This document shows positions 19,501 through 27,243 of a DNA stretch of 64,000 nucleotides, piece by piece. A program made the position numbers and the translations under genes. The notes under the pieces were generated by a model. The model was given only the letters and a program-made list of their open reading frames with translations, ran no database searches and was not told where the DNA came from. Each line of letters opens with the position of its first letter. Position 1 is the stretch's first letter. Origin of the DNA: Pacificispira sp965223125 (GTDB lineage: Bacteria > Pseudomonadota > Alphaproteobacteria > UBA8366 > Aestuariispiraceae); assembly GCA_965223125.1 (NCBI GenBank), contig OZ244984.1, positions 1,488,001 through 1,552,000 on the forward strand, read 5' to 3'.

Positions 19501-20244
19501 TTACACCGGATAGGCGTGCAGGAAGCGTCTTTCGGTACCCCAGAACAGACCAGCCGTCAAATACCCGCCCTTGCCCGCACCGGTATCGAGACCGATCCGG
19601 TTCGCCCGGATATCCACATCCTCGCTGGGGGAGTGACCATGCACGACAAGGCCGCCAAAATCGCGCCCGTCATTCAGAAACCGATCCCGAATCCAGATCA
19701 GATCCTCATCGCGCTGATCCTGGGGATCTCGGTCAGGGTTGAGCCCGGCATGGACGAATATGAAATCCCCTATGCGATGAATGCTGGGCAGTTCCCGCAG
19801 AAAACTTCTGTGACTGTCGGGTAAAGCCGCCGCAAGACATGCCCGGCATTGCGCCAGTTCTGCCCGATCTCGCGGATTGTCGGGTGGATGAATGCCATAG
19901 CTCACCAGTGTTTCATCACCGCCATTGGGAAGCCAGAGCAAGGCAGCACCGATCTCCCCCTCCAGAAAATCGAGCATCATGTCCTCATGATTGCCCTTCA
20001 GGAAAACCGATTCCGGATGCGCCTTCCGCCAGGCGATCAGGCGGTCCACCACCTGTGCCGATCCGGGGCCGCGATCCACATAATCGCCGAGAAAAATCCA
20101 GCGATCCTCTATGTCCGGATCAGGTCGGGGACTGGCATCGATCCGGTGCAGCAGATCGTCCAGAAGATCGATCCTGCCATGAATGTCACCGACCGCGATC
20201 AGACGCAGACCCGCCGGAACCCGATGGCGTGCACCACTGGAAAT
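19501..20244 (-). CDS. Serine/threonine-phosphatase-like metallophosphoesterase, unusual start
   Basis: A calcineurin-like phosphoesterase of about 248 residues: A-V-G-D-I-H-G, G-D-Y-V-D-R-G, K-G-N-H-E-D and V-H-G-H-S metal-ligand motifs are all present. The first ATG/GTG/TTG in frame (20079) lies inside G-D-Y-V-D-R and would delete the first metal ligands. Between there and the stop of the upstream gene (20248-20250), in the same frame, there is no ordinary start. ATT at 20244, preceded at 8 bp by GGGAG, or CTG at 20208 or 20202 are the candidates; stop readthrough is another. Targets of such phosphatases are usually small phospho-compounds or proteins. Confidence 0.8.
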   Translation of the reverse strand: MSSGARHRVPAGLRLIAVGDIHGRIDLLDDLLHRIDASPRPDPDIEDRWIFLGDYVDRGPGSAQVVDRLIAWRKAHPESVFLKGNHEDMMLDFLEGEIGAALLWLPNGGDETLVSYGIHPPDNPRDRAELAQCRACLAAALPDSHRSFLRELPSIHRIGDFIFVHAGLNPDRDPQDQRDEDLIWIRDRFLNDGRDFGGLVVHGHSPSEDVDIRANRIGLDTGAGKGGYLTAGLFWGTERRFLHAYPV

Positions 20245-20247
20245 GCC

Positions 20248-22380
20248 CTATTCTCCCGCTTCTGCCGGAGCTTCGCCATAGCCCTTCCACTCGTCACGAC
20301 CACCACGATTGTCGAGATAGTTGGCGAGCGCAACAACGACGGCCCGGTCATATTTCTTGTTCCCGTCCGCCAGCAGGATGTCGAGCGCCTTGTCGAAGCT
20401 CATACCGGCGCGCCAGGCCCGTGCGCTGACCATGCCGACAAAGGCGTTGGCGACAGCGGCGATACGGGCGGTGACGACGATGCTCTTGCCCGCCAGCCCG
20501 TCCGGTGTGCCGGTACCATCGAAATGTTCCTGCAAATGACGCAGCGTGTCGTAGACCGGCCCGTCGAAATCGATGCCGGAAACCAGTTCGGCACTGGTCA
20601 GCACCGATTCCTGGATCATCTTCACCTCTTCCGGTGTCAGGCCGCCCTGCTTGGTCAGAACCTCCTCCGGCACCGTGATCTTGCCCAGATTCATCAGACT
20701 GCCGGCAATGGCCGCGGTTTCCATCAGAACGCGGTCGGTCTGCATCTCCTGCGCCACGGCACGGGAAACCTCGCCAACCCGGACTGAATGGTTGGCCGAG
20801 AACGGATCGCGCCGGTCAACGACGGAGACAAGAGTGCCGACAAGCTGACGCATCACGGTTTCCCGCTTCTCACGTTCCAGCACGCTTTCAGTAATATCCT
20901 GACTGACCATCAATACGCCGGGCGGGAAATCCTCGCGGGCGGGCAGCGGCTGGAAGTCGGTGCGATAGACCTTTGCCCCGTCATTGCCCAGTTCCATCTC
21001 ATGGGTAACAGTCAGGCGCTCATTCTTCAGCAGCGCCTCCTTCACCCAGGCGGCGATGCGCTTGCCCTCGACCGGTCCCAGTATCGCCGAGACATGCTTG
21101 TCGAACATGTCGGACCGATCCATGCGCGAGAGTTCCAGCGCGGTCTTGTTGAACCAGCGATAGTGCCCTTCCTCGTCCAGAATGACGATGGCGTTGGGCT
21201 GGCTGTCGGTGACGGTGTGCATGAAATTGCGCTGGCCCTGGAAGCGTTTGGCCAGTTCCTCGAATTTCGTCGCCGCCTCCGTAGCTCGCTGCGAAGTCCC
21301 GAAATACCAGAGCGCCAGCATCCCGGTCAGCACCAGAATGATGATGACACCGAAGACGACCATAAGAAGCTGCAACCGGTCTTCCGACTCGCGCAGCGCT
21401 TCAGCGGTATCGACCTTGTACATCAGGGTCCAAGGAACCTGAGTGAACCCACGGGAAATCGCCAGAACCTGGCTTCCAGCATAATCGGTAACAGTGGAAA
21501 ATCCACCTACAGTGCGGATCGCCCAGGCGGCAGCAAGATTCGGTGTATCGGCAGCCAGACTCTTTTGCAGCGGCGCTGTGCCGTCGCGGCGCGGGGTCAA
21601 ATAATCAATCCGATTGCCATTCTGACGCACGATCAGGGTTTCGGCGGTCTCTTCCGTTGCGCCCGGCTGTTCCAGCAGCGGATAGAGTTCATCCGCGATT
21701 TCCTTCACCCCGACGACATAGCCCAGCTGGGAATCGGCGGATTCGTCGGCCTGCACCGCATAGACCGGCACCAGGAAAGCCATCGAGGATTTGCCCTGCT
21801 CATTCAGGAATACATCGGAGATGGAAGTGACGCCCCGCTCCGCCTCTTCCAGAAATGCACGGACCGGTCCCTGCAGAGGCGGGAAACCGGAACTGGAAAC
21901 AATGATGAAATTGTCCATGTCGATCAGCGCCAACCCGGCCGTTCCGGCGCGCTGAACATTGGCATTGACCTGCGGCCCCTGTGCCGCGCCTTTGAAGCCC
22001 CCACGGTCGGCAACGACTTCCAGCAGATTGCTCAGATAACCAAGTTCTGCCGGAGCATCCTCGCTGTCGGCAGCGGTTCCGGCCTCGTGGAAGACCGTCA
22101 GATAGAGCTGCACCGAGGCGTTGTCGGAAATGCCGCGCAACTCGGCAAGCTGACGATCGAGCCAGCGGTTGATATCGGTGAACCGGCTGTCGACGACGAT
22201 CGACATGCGGCTCTGCCACTGTCGCATTTCGCGTTCGCGTTCAGATGCGGCGAACTGCATCATCAGGATGACGCCCACCACCACGAAAATCGCCACCCCG
22301 ACCCCGGTCAGGATCATCTTCAACTTCGGCGACATCGCCTTCTTTTCGGGCCTGTCATCCGCCTTTGCCGTGCTGCTCAC
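20248..22380 (-). CDS. Membrane sensor: extracytoplasmic domain, PAS, degenerate HD-GYP
   Basis: A 710-residue protein. A helix at about 24-46 leads to a large periplasmic Cache-like region, a second helix lies near 338-360, and a PAS domain follows at about 390-500. The C-terminal domain (510-690) has the HD-GYP fold pattern, but the ligands are lost: the L-H-D-I-G-K position reads L-M-N-L-G-K, the H-H-E/G-Y-P segment reads Q-E-H-F-D-G-T-G-T-P, and the later Asp is A-N-A-F. It is unlikely to cleave cyclic di-GMP. Its TAG stop is in frame with the downstream phosphoesterase. Confidence 0.82.
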   Translation of the reverse strand: MSSTAKADDRPEKKAMSPKLKMILTGVGVAIFVVVGVILMMQFAASEREREMRQWQSRMSIVVDSRFTDINRWLDRQLAELRGISDNASVQLYLTVFHEAGTAADSEDAPAELGYLSNLLEVVADRGGFKGAAQGPQVNANVQRAGTAGLALIDMDNFIIVSSSGFPPLQGPVRAFLEEAERGVTSISDVFLNEQGKSSMAFLVPVYAVQADESADSQLGYVVGVKEIADELYPLLEQPGATEETAETLIVRQNGNRIDYLTPRRDGTAPLQKSLAADTPNLAAAWAIRTVGGFSTVTDYAGSQVLAISRGFTQVPWTLMYKVDTAEALRESEDRLQLLMVVFGVIIILVLTGMLALWYFGTSQRATEAATKFEELAKRFQGQRNFMHTVTDSQPNAIVILDEEGHYRWFNKTALELSRMDRSDMFDKHVSAILGPVEGKRIAAWVKEALLKNERLTVTHEMELGNDGAKVYRTDFQPLPAREDFPPGVLMVSQDITESVLEREKRETVMRQLVGTLVSVVDRRDPFSANHSVRVGEVSRAVAQEMQTDRVLMETAAIAGSLMNLGKITVPEEVLTKQGGLTPEEVKMIQESVLTSAELVSGIDFDGPVYDTLRHLQEHFDGTGTPDGLAGKSIVVTARIAAVANAFVGMVSARAWRAGMSFDKALDILLADGNKKYDRAVVVALANYLDNRGGRDEWKGYGEAPAEAGE

Positions 22381-22551
22381 CGACTGTCCCCTTACGTTCC
22401 TGGGCGGGAATTCGACCCGCCGCCTGTCCCCTTATCCGCCGGATAATGCCGAAAAACCGTGCAAACGTACACCCTTACCTTTGCATAAAAATGGTCACGG
22501 CGGAAGTTTGACCGAATTTCACTGACATTCGTTGAAATTACCATCCAATTC

Positions 22552-22581
22552 TTGGCAGAACCCGAGTCCCGACCCTATAGT
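22552..22581 (+). promoter_or_regulatory. Candidate sigma-70-like promoter for the LapG-like gene
   Basis: TTGGCA at 22552-22557 and TATAGT at 22576-22581 with an 18-bp spacer, about 60 bp upstream of the ATG at 22641. The best promoter-like pair in this 260-bp divergent gap. Confidence 0.5.
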
Positions 22582-22640
22582 CTCCTACTGAATTGCGGGG
22601 GGCTGGTTCCGCAATCCGATTATCTATGGAGCAGGATCAT

Positions 22641-23297
22641 ATGGCACAGCGCCGTTTCGGAAACACCTCTTTCTGGGCCTCTCTAACACTTGTCTCCGGT
22701 CTCGCCATGGGAATGGCGCAACCGGCATCATCAGCGGTTCAGCTTTTCGGCTCAAAAGAACTCAGTTCGACCAAGCTGGAAAAGTTTGAAAAATGGACCA
22801 GCACCCTGGACCGCTATGCCAAGGAAGCCCCGCGCGAACTGGACAAGTGTCAGATCACCCCGTCCGAGGCCTGTCACATCGCAAAGTGGCGGATATTCCT
22901 AAACAAGCTGAAGGATCATCCACCGCGCGACCAGCTTGAATATGTGAACAAGTATCTCAATCAATATGCTTACATTCTAGACCCGATCAATTACGGCAAG
23001 AAGGACTATTGGGCCACGCCGAAGGAGTTCATGTACCGCACCGGTGATTGCGAGGATTATGCAATCTCAAAATATGTCTCATTGCTGCATCTCGGCTGGT
23101 CGAAGGACGATATGCGCATCGTCGTGCTGCAGGACCTGAACCTGGACACGCCGCATGCCATCCTGGTCGTCTATGTCGATGGCGAGGCGCTGGTGTTGGA
23201 CAACCAGATCCCGCAGGTGATCGAACACAGCCGGATCCGCCACTATAAACCGATCTTCTCCATCACCGATGGCCGGTGGTGGCTGCACCGGACCTGA
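22641..23297 (+). CDS. LapG-like transglutaminase-type cysteine protease
   Basis: A 218-residue secreted protein with an N-terminal signal peptide (hydrophobic core S-L-T-L-V-S-G-L-A-M-G, cut near A-S-S-A). The bacterial transglutaminase-like cysteine protease core follows: Y-R-T-G-D-C-E-D-Y-A holds the catalytic Cys, D-T-P-H-A-I-L-V-V the His, and V-L-D-N-Q the Asp/Asn. LapG, the known member, clips surface adhesins under control of the cyclic di-GMP receptor LapD. No lapD or adhesin gene is visible nearby. The ATG at 22641 is chosen over 22593 because it follows a GGAG/AGGA site and begins the signal peptide. Confidence 0.88.
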   Translation: MAQRRFGNTSFWASLTLVSGLAMGMAQPASSAVQLFGSKELSSTKLEKFEKWTSTLDRYAKEAPRELDKCQITPSEACHIAKWRIFLNKLKDHPPRDQLEYVNKYLNQYAYILDPINYGKKDYWATPKEFMYRTGDCEDYAISKYVSLLHLGWSKDDMRIVVLQDLNLDTPHAILVVYVDGEALVLDNQIPQVIEHSRIRHYKPIFSITDGRWWLHRT

Positions 23298-23371
23298 TTC
23301 CTTCACTCTTTAGGGCTGACACCCTATGAGGCTGGCATTCAGAGCCGTCGATAGGATGAGACCTTACTATC

Positions 23372-24625
23372 CTATTGAAAGTCCTGGCCGTTGATCGCGA
23401 TGATAAAATCGTAGAACGGTTCCAGGTCGACGGCCCGCAGAGCGCGCGGCTTTTTCTCGGTCACATCGGCCCAGGCATTGGCGGTATGCGCCAGAACACC
23501 GATGGCGAGGCCGACGGTCAGGAAATTCTTCGGGGCATCCCGCAGGAAGGCCTGGAACGGTTTCGGATCGTCCTTTTCGATCAATTCGTCGAAGGCCTTG
23601 TTGTAGTTCTCGATAATCCGCACCACGGTCGAATAGGTCTGTCGGATCAGCCTTCGCGACCGGTCACGGCGATATTTGAATCGCTCCATTGCCGAATCGG
23701 TCATCGATTCCCGATCACGCGGCAAGGAGGCGCTGGAGCCGAGCCATTCGAAGAAATCATAGAACTGCGACTTGTAGCGCTGATACTGATATTCATAATA
23801 ATTGATCCCCTTCCAGGCAAAGAGGAACTGCTTGGTCTGGGTCTCATCCAGACGGAAACTGCGAATCAGGCTCCTGGAACCTGCCGTCTCCTCCCCCTGC
23901 CAGATCGCATCGACCACGGCACCGGTCATCAGCCGCTGATCGTCACTTTCGTCTGGAGCCTGACCCCCGTTCACATATTCCTTGTAGACATCCATGCCGC
24001 CGGTCGAATTCGCCTTGCTGACCAGCACGCTGATCTTTTCCAGCACCGGGCGGCGGATCATCACCCAGTCAGCCTCCGTGATTTCGAAATAATTCACCGA
24101 GATGGATCTCTCGACCTCGATTTCCCGCCGCTGCGACAGCAGCAGGAACGGATCGAAGGTCGGAACCTTGGTCAGAATGTCCAGCACCTTCTGGTCATGC
24201 GGACTGAGCATGCCGTCGGGTCGGATCGCGCCGCGCTTGGCCAGGACTTTCAGGATCCGGTCAGGATCGGCCAGGGTCGATTCGCCGCCCTGATCCACCT
24301 CTGCATCATTATAGGGGAAATACACACGGGTGGAGACGAGGACCTCATCCTCATGTTCGTTCAGTGTCACTTCCTTGAAAAAGATGCCGAGATTGAGGGT
24401 GGAGAGGTCAAACATCTTGCCAGGCGGTGGATCATCCGCCGCCCGCCCCACCTTCATATCCATATAGACTGCCCGCGCATCAAAGCATAAAAACCGCCCT
24501 GATCGAAGTAGTGTCTTCAAAGCACGGCGATTCATTCCGCTGAATGCCTCTTCCTGCTGTCGCCTTTCGGCGACCCCATCCCAAGATTCACGCTGATCAG
24601 GGTTTTCCCAAGACCGCAACCGCAC
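23372..24625 (-). CDS. Conserved hypothetical protein, 417 residues
   Basis: No family recognised. The protein is soluble in appearance apart from one moderately hydrophobic segment near residues 370-390 (F-L-T-V-G-L-A-I-G-V-L-A). It begins with a charged region, and a strongly basic, probably helical stretch (F-K-Y-R-R-D-R-S-R-R-L-I-R) lies in the C-terminal third. The region W-K-G-I-N-Y-Y-E-Y-Q-Y-Q-R-Y is unusually aromatic. It is divergent from the PilZ gene and lies near other cyclic di-GMP related genes (LapG-like, PilZ), so a role in surface behaviour is possible but not shown. Confidence 0.7.
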   Translation of the reverse strand: MRLRSWENPDQRESWDGVAERRQQEEAFSGMNRRALKTLLRSGRFLCFDARAVYMDMKVGRAADDPPPGKMFDLSTLNLGIFFKEVTLNEHEDEVLVSTRVYFPYNDAEVDQGGESTLADPDRILKVLAKRGAIRPDGMLSPHDQKVLDILTKVPTFDPFLLLSQRREIEVERSISVNYFEITEADWVMIRRPVLEKISVLVSKANSTGGMDVYKEYVNGGQAPDESDDQRLMTGAVVDAIWQGEETAGSRSLIRSFRLDETQTKQFLFAWKGINYYEYQYQRYKSQFYDFFEWLGSSASLPRDRESMTDSAMERFKYRRDRSRRLIRQTYSTVVRIIENYNKAFDELIEKDDPKPFQAFLRDAPKNFLTVGLAIGVLAHTANAWADVTEKKPRALRAVDLEPFYDFIIAINGQDFQ

Positions 24626-24732
24626 CTATACTATGTAGACAACGGGGAGTGAGACAAGGTGGTCCGATCATCAATCGACCATCATGGTTAACGCGCAAAA
24701 TGCAGGCGCAGTCAGCAAGGCACGGACCAAGA

Positions 24733-25065
24733 ATGCGACACACGGAAGCACGTTCGGAACCACGGTACCCTTTTCGTGCCGGATTCATAGAAATCGATGA
24801 CCGCCCCCTGCCGCTGGATGATCTGAGCGCCAATGGCCTGGGATTCAACGCCGAGGAACCGGGAAAGTTTGAGACCGATCAGGAGATCAACGGTTTCCTT
24901 GTCCTGCAACAGGTGGAAGAACAGTATGAAATGCCGGTCAAATTGACTGTGCGCCGAATCGAAGGGGCTCGGATCGGCTGTTCCATGACCTGTGTCTTCC
25001 CGGACCATGTGGAGACGATCCAGGGTTTCGTATCGAAACTCGGTCAGTCTGGCGCAGTGAATTGA
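24733..25065 (+). CDS. PilZ-domain protein
   Basis: A single-domain protein of about 110 residues. It carries both parts of the cyclic di-GMP binding signature: R-Y-P-F-R (R-x-x-x-R) near residue 11 and D-L-S-A-N-G (D/N-x-S-x-x-G) near residue 31. The remaining beta-barrel pattern fits PilZ. It is probably a cyclic di-GMP receptor. The frame is open further upstream to 24544, but that part overlaps the 5' end of the divergent gene; ATG 24733, or 24700, fits the domain. It precedes the nitrile hydratase genes by 24 bp. Confidence 0.78.
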   Translation: MRHTEARSEPRYPFRAGFIEIDDRPLPLDDLSANGLGFNAEEPGKFETDQEINGFLVLQQVEEQYEMPVKLTVRRIEGARIGCSMTCVFPDHVETIQGFVSKLGQSGAVN

Positions 25066-25089
25066 CGAAATCGAACGGGTGAAAAAATA

Positions 25090-25428
25090 ATGATAGTAGA
25101 GCGCAGACATCACGATATGGGCGGCCTTGATGCCGGGCCAGTGGTTCGCAGCGAACATGCCTTCGAGCCCTGGGAGAACAAGACTGATGCCATCGTGCGC
25201 CTGCTCTCCAATCCGAAGAGCGGGCCGCTGATGCGGATCGACGAACTCCGCCGGGGGATCGAGGATATGGGGCCCGGAATCTATGACGAATTAACCTATT
25301 ATGAGCGCTGGATCGCCTCGGTCGCCAATGTCCTGATCGAAAAGGGCGTGATCAGTGTCGATGAATTGGGCCGGAAACTGGAAGAGGTGAAGGCCCGCCA
25401 CGTTTCCCCGACCTCCCCGGAGGCCTGA
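25090..25428 (+). CDS. Nitrile hydratase beta subunit, N-terminal half as a separate protein
   Basis: A 112-residue protein matching the helical N-terminal half of nitrile hydratase beta subunits: H-D-M-G-G-L at the start, F-E-P-W-E near residue 25, then R-I-D-E-L-R-R-G-I-E and Y-Y-E-R-W. In ordinary nitrile hydratases this is fused to the SH3-like half; here that half is the next gene, 3 bp downstream. A split beta chain is known from thiocyanate hydrolase and toyocamycin nitrile hydratase. It binds the alpha subunit at the active-site cleft. Confidence 0.88.
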   Translation: MIVERRHHDMGGLDAGPVVRSEHAFEPWENKTDAIVRLLSNPKSGPLMRIDELRRGIEDMGPGIYDELTYYERWIASVANVLIEKGVISVDELGRKLEEVKARHVSPTSPEA

Positions 25429-25431
25429 ACG

Positions 25432-25713
25432 ATGGGCTTTTCCGTTGGCGAACCAGTACGGGTGAGAGTTGCGGTTCCGCCCGGCCATATCCGCACCCCC
25501 TATTACTGCCGCGGCCTGTCGGGCACGGTGGAGCGGATCTGCGGACGCTTTCACAATCCGGAGGAACTGGCCTATGGCCGCACCGGCGACGGGCTGCTGA
25601 CGCTTTACCGCGTCCGGTTCCGCCAGGAGGACCTTTGGCCGGATTATGCCGGGTCTCCACGTGATACGGTGGAAATCGAATTGTACGAACATTGGCTGGA
25701 GCCGCCGCAATGA
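25432..25713 (+). CDS. Nitrile hydratase beta subunit, C-terminal SH3-like half as a separate protein
   Basis: A 93-residue protein equal to the SH3-like barrel half of nitrile hydratase beta: F-S-V-G-E-P-V-R-V, then H-I-R-T-P-Y-Y-C-R-G and Y-R-V-R-F, and a closing E-I-E-L-Y-E-H-W-L-E. The R-T-P-Y-Y-x-R-G motif contributes arginine contacts to the oxidised cysteines of the alpha subunit in characterised enzymes. Its stop overlaps the alpha gene start (ATGA at 25710-25713), so the three genes are translationally coupled. Confidence 0.9.
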   Translation: MGFSVGEPVRVRVAVPPGHIRTPYYCRGLSGTVERICGRFHNPEELAYGRTGDGLLTLYRVRFRQEDLWPDYAGSPRDTVEIELYEHWLEPPQ

Positions 25714-26360
25714 CGCAGGATCATACGCATTCACATGATCACCACGACCATTCCCATCCCCCACGCAGGGATCTGGAAGACCTGCCACCGACCTATCATC
25801 AGGCACTGGCCGATGCGGTGGCGGAGCTGCTGATCGAAAAGGGCATCTTTTCCGGCGGTGACCTGCGCGACACGATTGAATACATGCAGGGCCGCAATCC
25901 GGACCTGGGCGCGCGGATTGTCGTGCGGGCCTGGACTGATCCGGAATTCAAGCAGCGTTTGTTGAGCAACGCAAAATCGGCAGCGGCTGAAATCGGCATC
26001 GATACCGGACCCGCCCCGCTGCTGGTGATGGAAAACACGCCGCAGGTCCATAACGCCATCGTCTGCACGCTGTGCAGTTGCTATCCGGTCTTCCTGCTCG
26101 GCAAATCGCCAGACTGGTACAAGAGCCGTGAGTATCGCAGCCGCATGGTCCGAGAACCCCGTTCCGTGCTGTCCGAATTCGGGACGCGAATCGCAGAGGA
26201 TCGGGAGGTGCGGGTGCATGATTCCACTGCGGATATGCGCTATATGATTCTACCGATGCGCCCTGCCGGTACGGATGGATACAGCGAAGAGCAACTTGCC
26301 GCGCTGGTCACCCGGGACAGTCTGATCGGTGTGATCGAGATTCCTCCACCAACCTCCTGA
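25710..26360 (+). CDS. Cobalt-type nitrile hydratase alpha (or thiocyanate hydrolase gamma) subunit
   Basis: A 216-residue metal-binding subunit. The claw motif V-C-T-L-C-S-C at residues 118-124 has Thr after the first Cys, the mark of the cobalt-type rather than the iron-type (C-S-L-C-S-C). The two later Cys are oxidised in characterised enzymes. Residues 5-16 are histidine-rich (H-T-H-S-H-D-H-H-D-H-S-H), perhaps for metal delivery. The substrate may be a nitrile or thiocyanate; the split beta chain does not decide it. No separate activator gene is visible beside it. Confidence 0.9.
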   Translation: MTQDHTHSHDHHDHSHPPRRDLEDLPPTYHQALADAVAELLIEKGIFSGGDLRDTIEYMQGRNPDLGARIVVRAWTDPEFKQRLLSNAKSAAAEIGIDTGPAPLLVMENTPQVHNAIVCTLCSCYPVFLLGKSPDWYKSREYRSRMVREPRSVLSEFGTRIAEDREVRVHDSTADMRYMILPMRPAGTDGYSEEQLAALVTRDSLIGVIEIPPPTS

Positions 26361-26417
26361 TTCGAAACCCCTTTCTGTCACAGTATCAGAGTATAGGGGA
26401 AATCCAAAAATAATATT

Positions 26418-26436
26418 GAGAATGATTATCAATCGC
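26418..26436 (+). promoter_or_regulatory. Candidate Fur box
   Basis: GAGAATGATTATCAATCGC matches the 19-bp Fur consensus at 14 positions, including the central AATGATnATCA core. It lies about 50 bp upstream of the small gene at 26483, where it would cover the promoter. In alphaproteobacteria Fur/Mur may be manganese-responsive, so the metal is uncertain. Confidence 0.55.
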
Positions 26437-26482
26437 GCTACATAAGAGAGGCCTTGTCGATCTCTTATCAGGAGTGCGAGAC

Positions 26483-26629
26483 ATGTTTCTGTCCGAAGTG
26501 CTGGCCCAAAGCGTGGCGCGAAAACATCCGATCCTCAGCCTGCTGGACCGCCTGATGCTGTTGCGCGGTCGCCGCATGAGCCTGCTGCCCTTGACTTCAG
26601 AAACCGCTGTGAAGGGGGTGTCATGCTGA
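26483..26629 (+). CDS. Small hypothetical protein, 48 residues
   Basis: A short open frame with an AGGAG site at 26470-26474 and a stop overlapping the next start by 7 bp, which suggests translational coupling. The peptide is amphipathic and basic (S-V-A-R-K-H-P-I-L, L-R-G-R-R-M). No family recognised. The Fur-like site upstream suggests iron- or manganese-regulated expression. It could be a leader peptide or a small regulatory protein. Confidence 0.55.
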   Translation: MFLSEVLAQSVARKHPILSLLDRLMLLRGRRMSLLPLTSETAVKGVSC

Positions 26630-27138
26630 TTCGGATGGCTGGACTGGCCCCCATGGAAGCACAGGTCGGGGCTTATGGCGTGCCCGACCTCATGTTCGCG
26701 GAGCGATTCGCCCTCTGGACGTTCCGGCTGTGGATGAAGACCATCGCGCCCGATGGCGGTCATCGACCCTTGCTGGACGAGGCCTATCGCAAGGTCGGCG
26801 CGCCGGGATCGGTGCCCAGTATCGACGCCTCGCTCTGGGTTCTGAAGGTGGGGGCGCATCGCGGACTGGACGTGTCCTGCCCCTGCGCCCAGACCCTGAC
26901 CTGCGACGAAATGCGCCTGCTGCATGTCCTGGCCTGCCACCAGAAGGGTGCTATGCCCGCCGCCCGCCCGGTGCTGGAGCGCCTGCTGCCGCCCTCTGCG
27001 GCCCGTGCCGCCGCCCGCCCGATGGGAATATGGGCCCAGGCACTGGAACAGGCACAGCTCTGCCTGCCGATGCGGGACTGGGATCTGCCGGAACTGCGCG
27101 GCCCTTCCTGCTCCTCGTCGGCGCATCGGCTGAACTGA
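26623..27138 (+). CDS. Cysteine-containing hypothetical protein under a Fur-like site
   Basis: A 171-residue soluble protein of unrecognised family. The first half is rich in aromatic and hydrophobic residues (F-A-E-R-F-A-L-W-T-F-R-L-W). A Cys cluster follows at residues 86, 88, 94 and 105 with His106 (C-P-C, then C-D-E, then A-C-H), a plausible metal or Fe-S site. It is coupled to the 48-residue gene and shares its Fur-like operator, so a part in metal homeostasis is the best guess. The start overlaps the preceding stop. Confidence 0.7.
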   Translation: MLIRMAGLAPMEAQVGAYGVPDLMFAERFALWTFRLWMKTIAPDGGHRPLLDEAYRKVGAPGSVPSIDASLWVLKVGAHRGLDVSCPCAQTLTCDEMRLLHVLACHQKGAMPAARPVLERLLPPSAARAAARPMGIWAQALEQAQLCLPMRDWDLPELRGPSCSSSAHRLN

Positions 27139-27243
27139 GGAATCCGGAGCCGATATCCCGGATTCGTGCCGCCGCTTGCCATTACCGCGCGCCCGAATTA
27201 GAACCGCGCAGCAGTTCCAATCCCGATGCGCGAGGGGCATGTC

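Noticed and set aside
20788..22446. 552-codon plus-strand frame opposite the HD-GYP-like sensor
   Set aside because: Shadow frame; composition typical of antisense translation and no ribosome-binding site.
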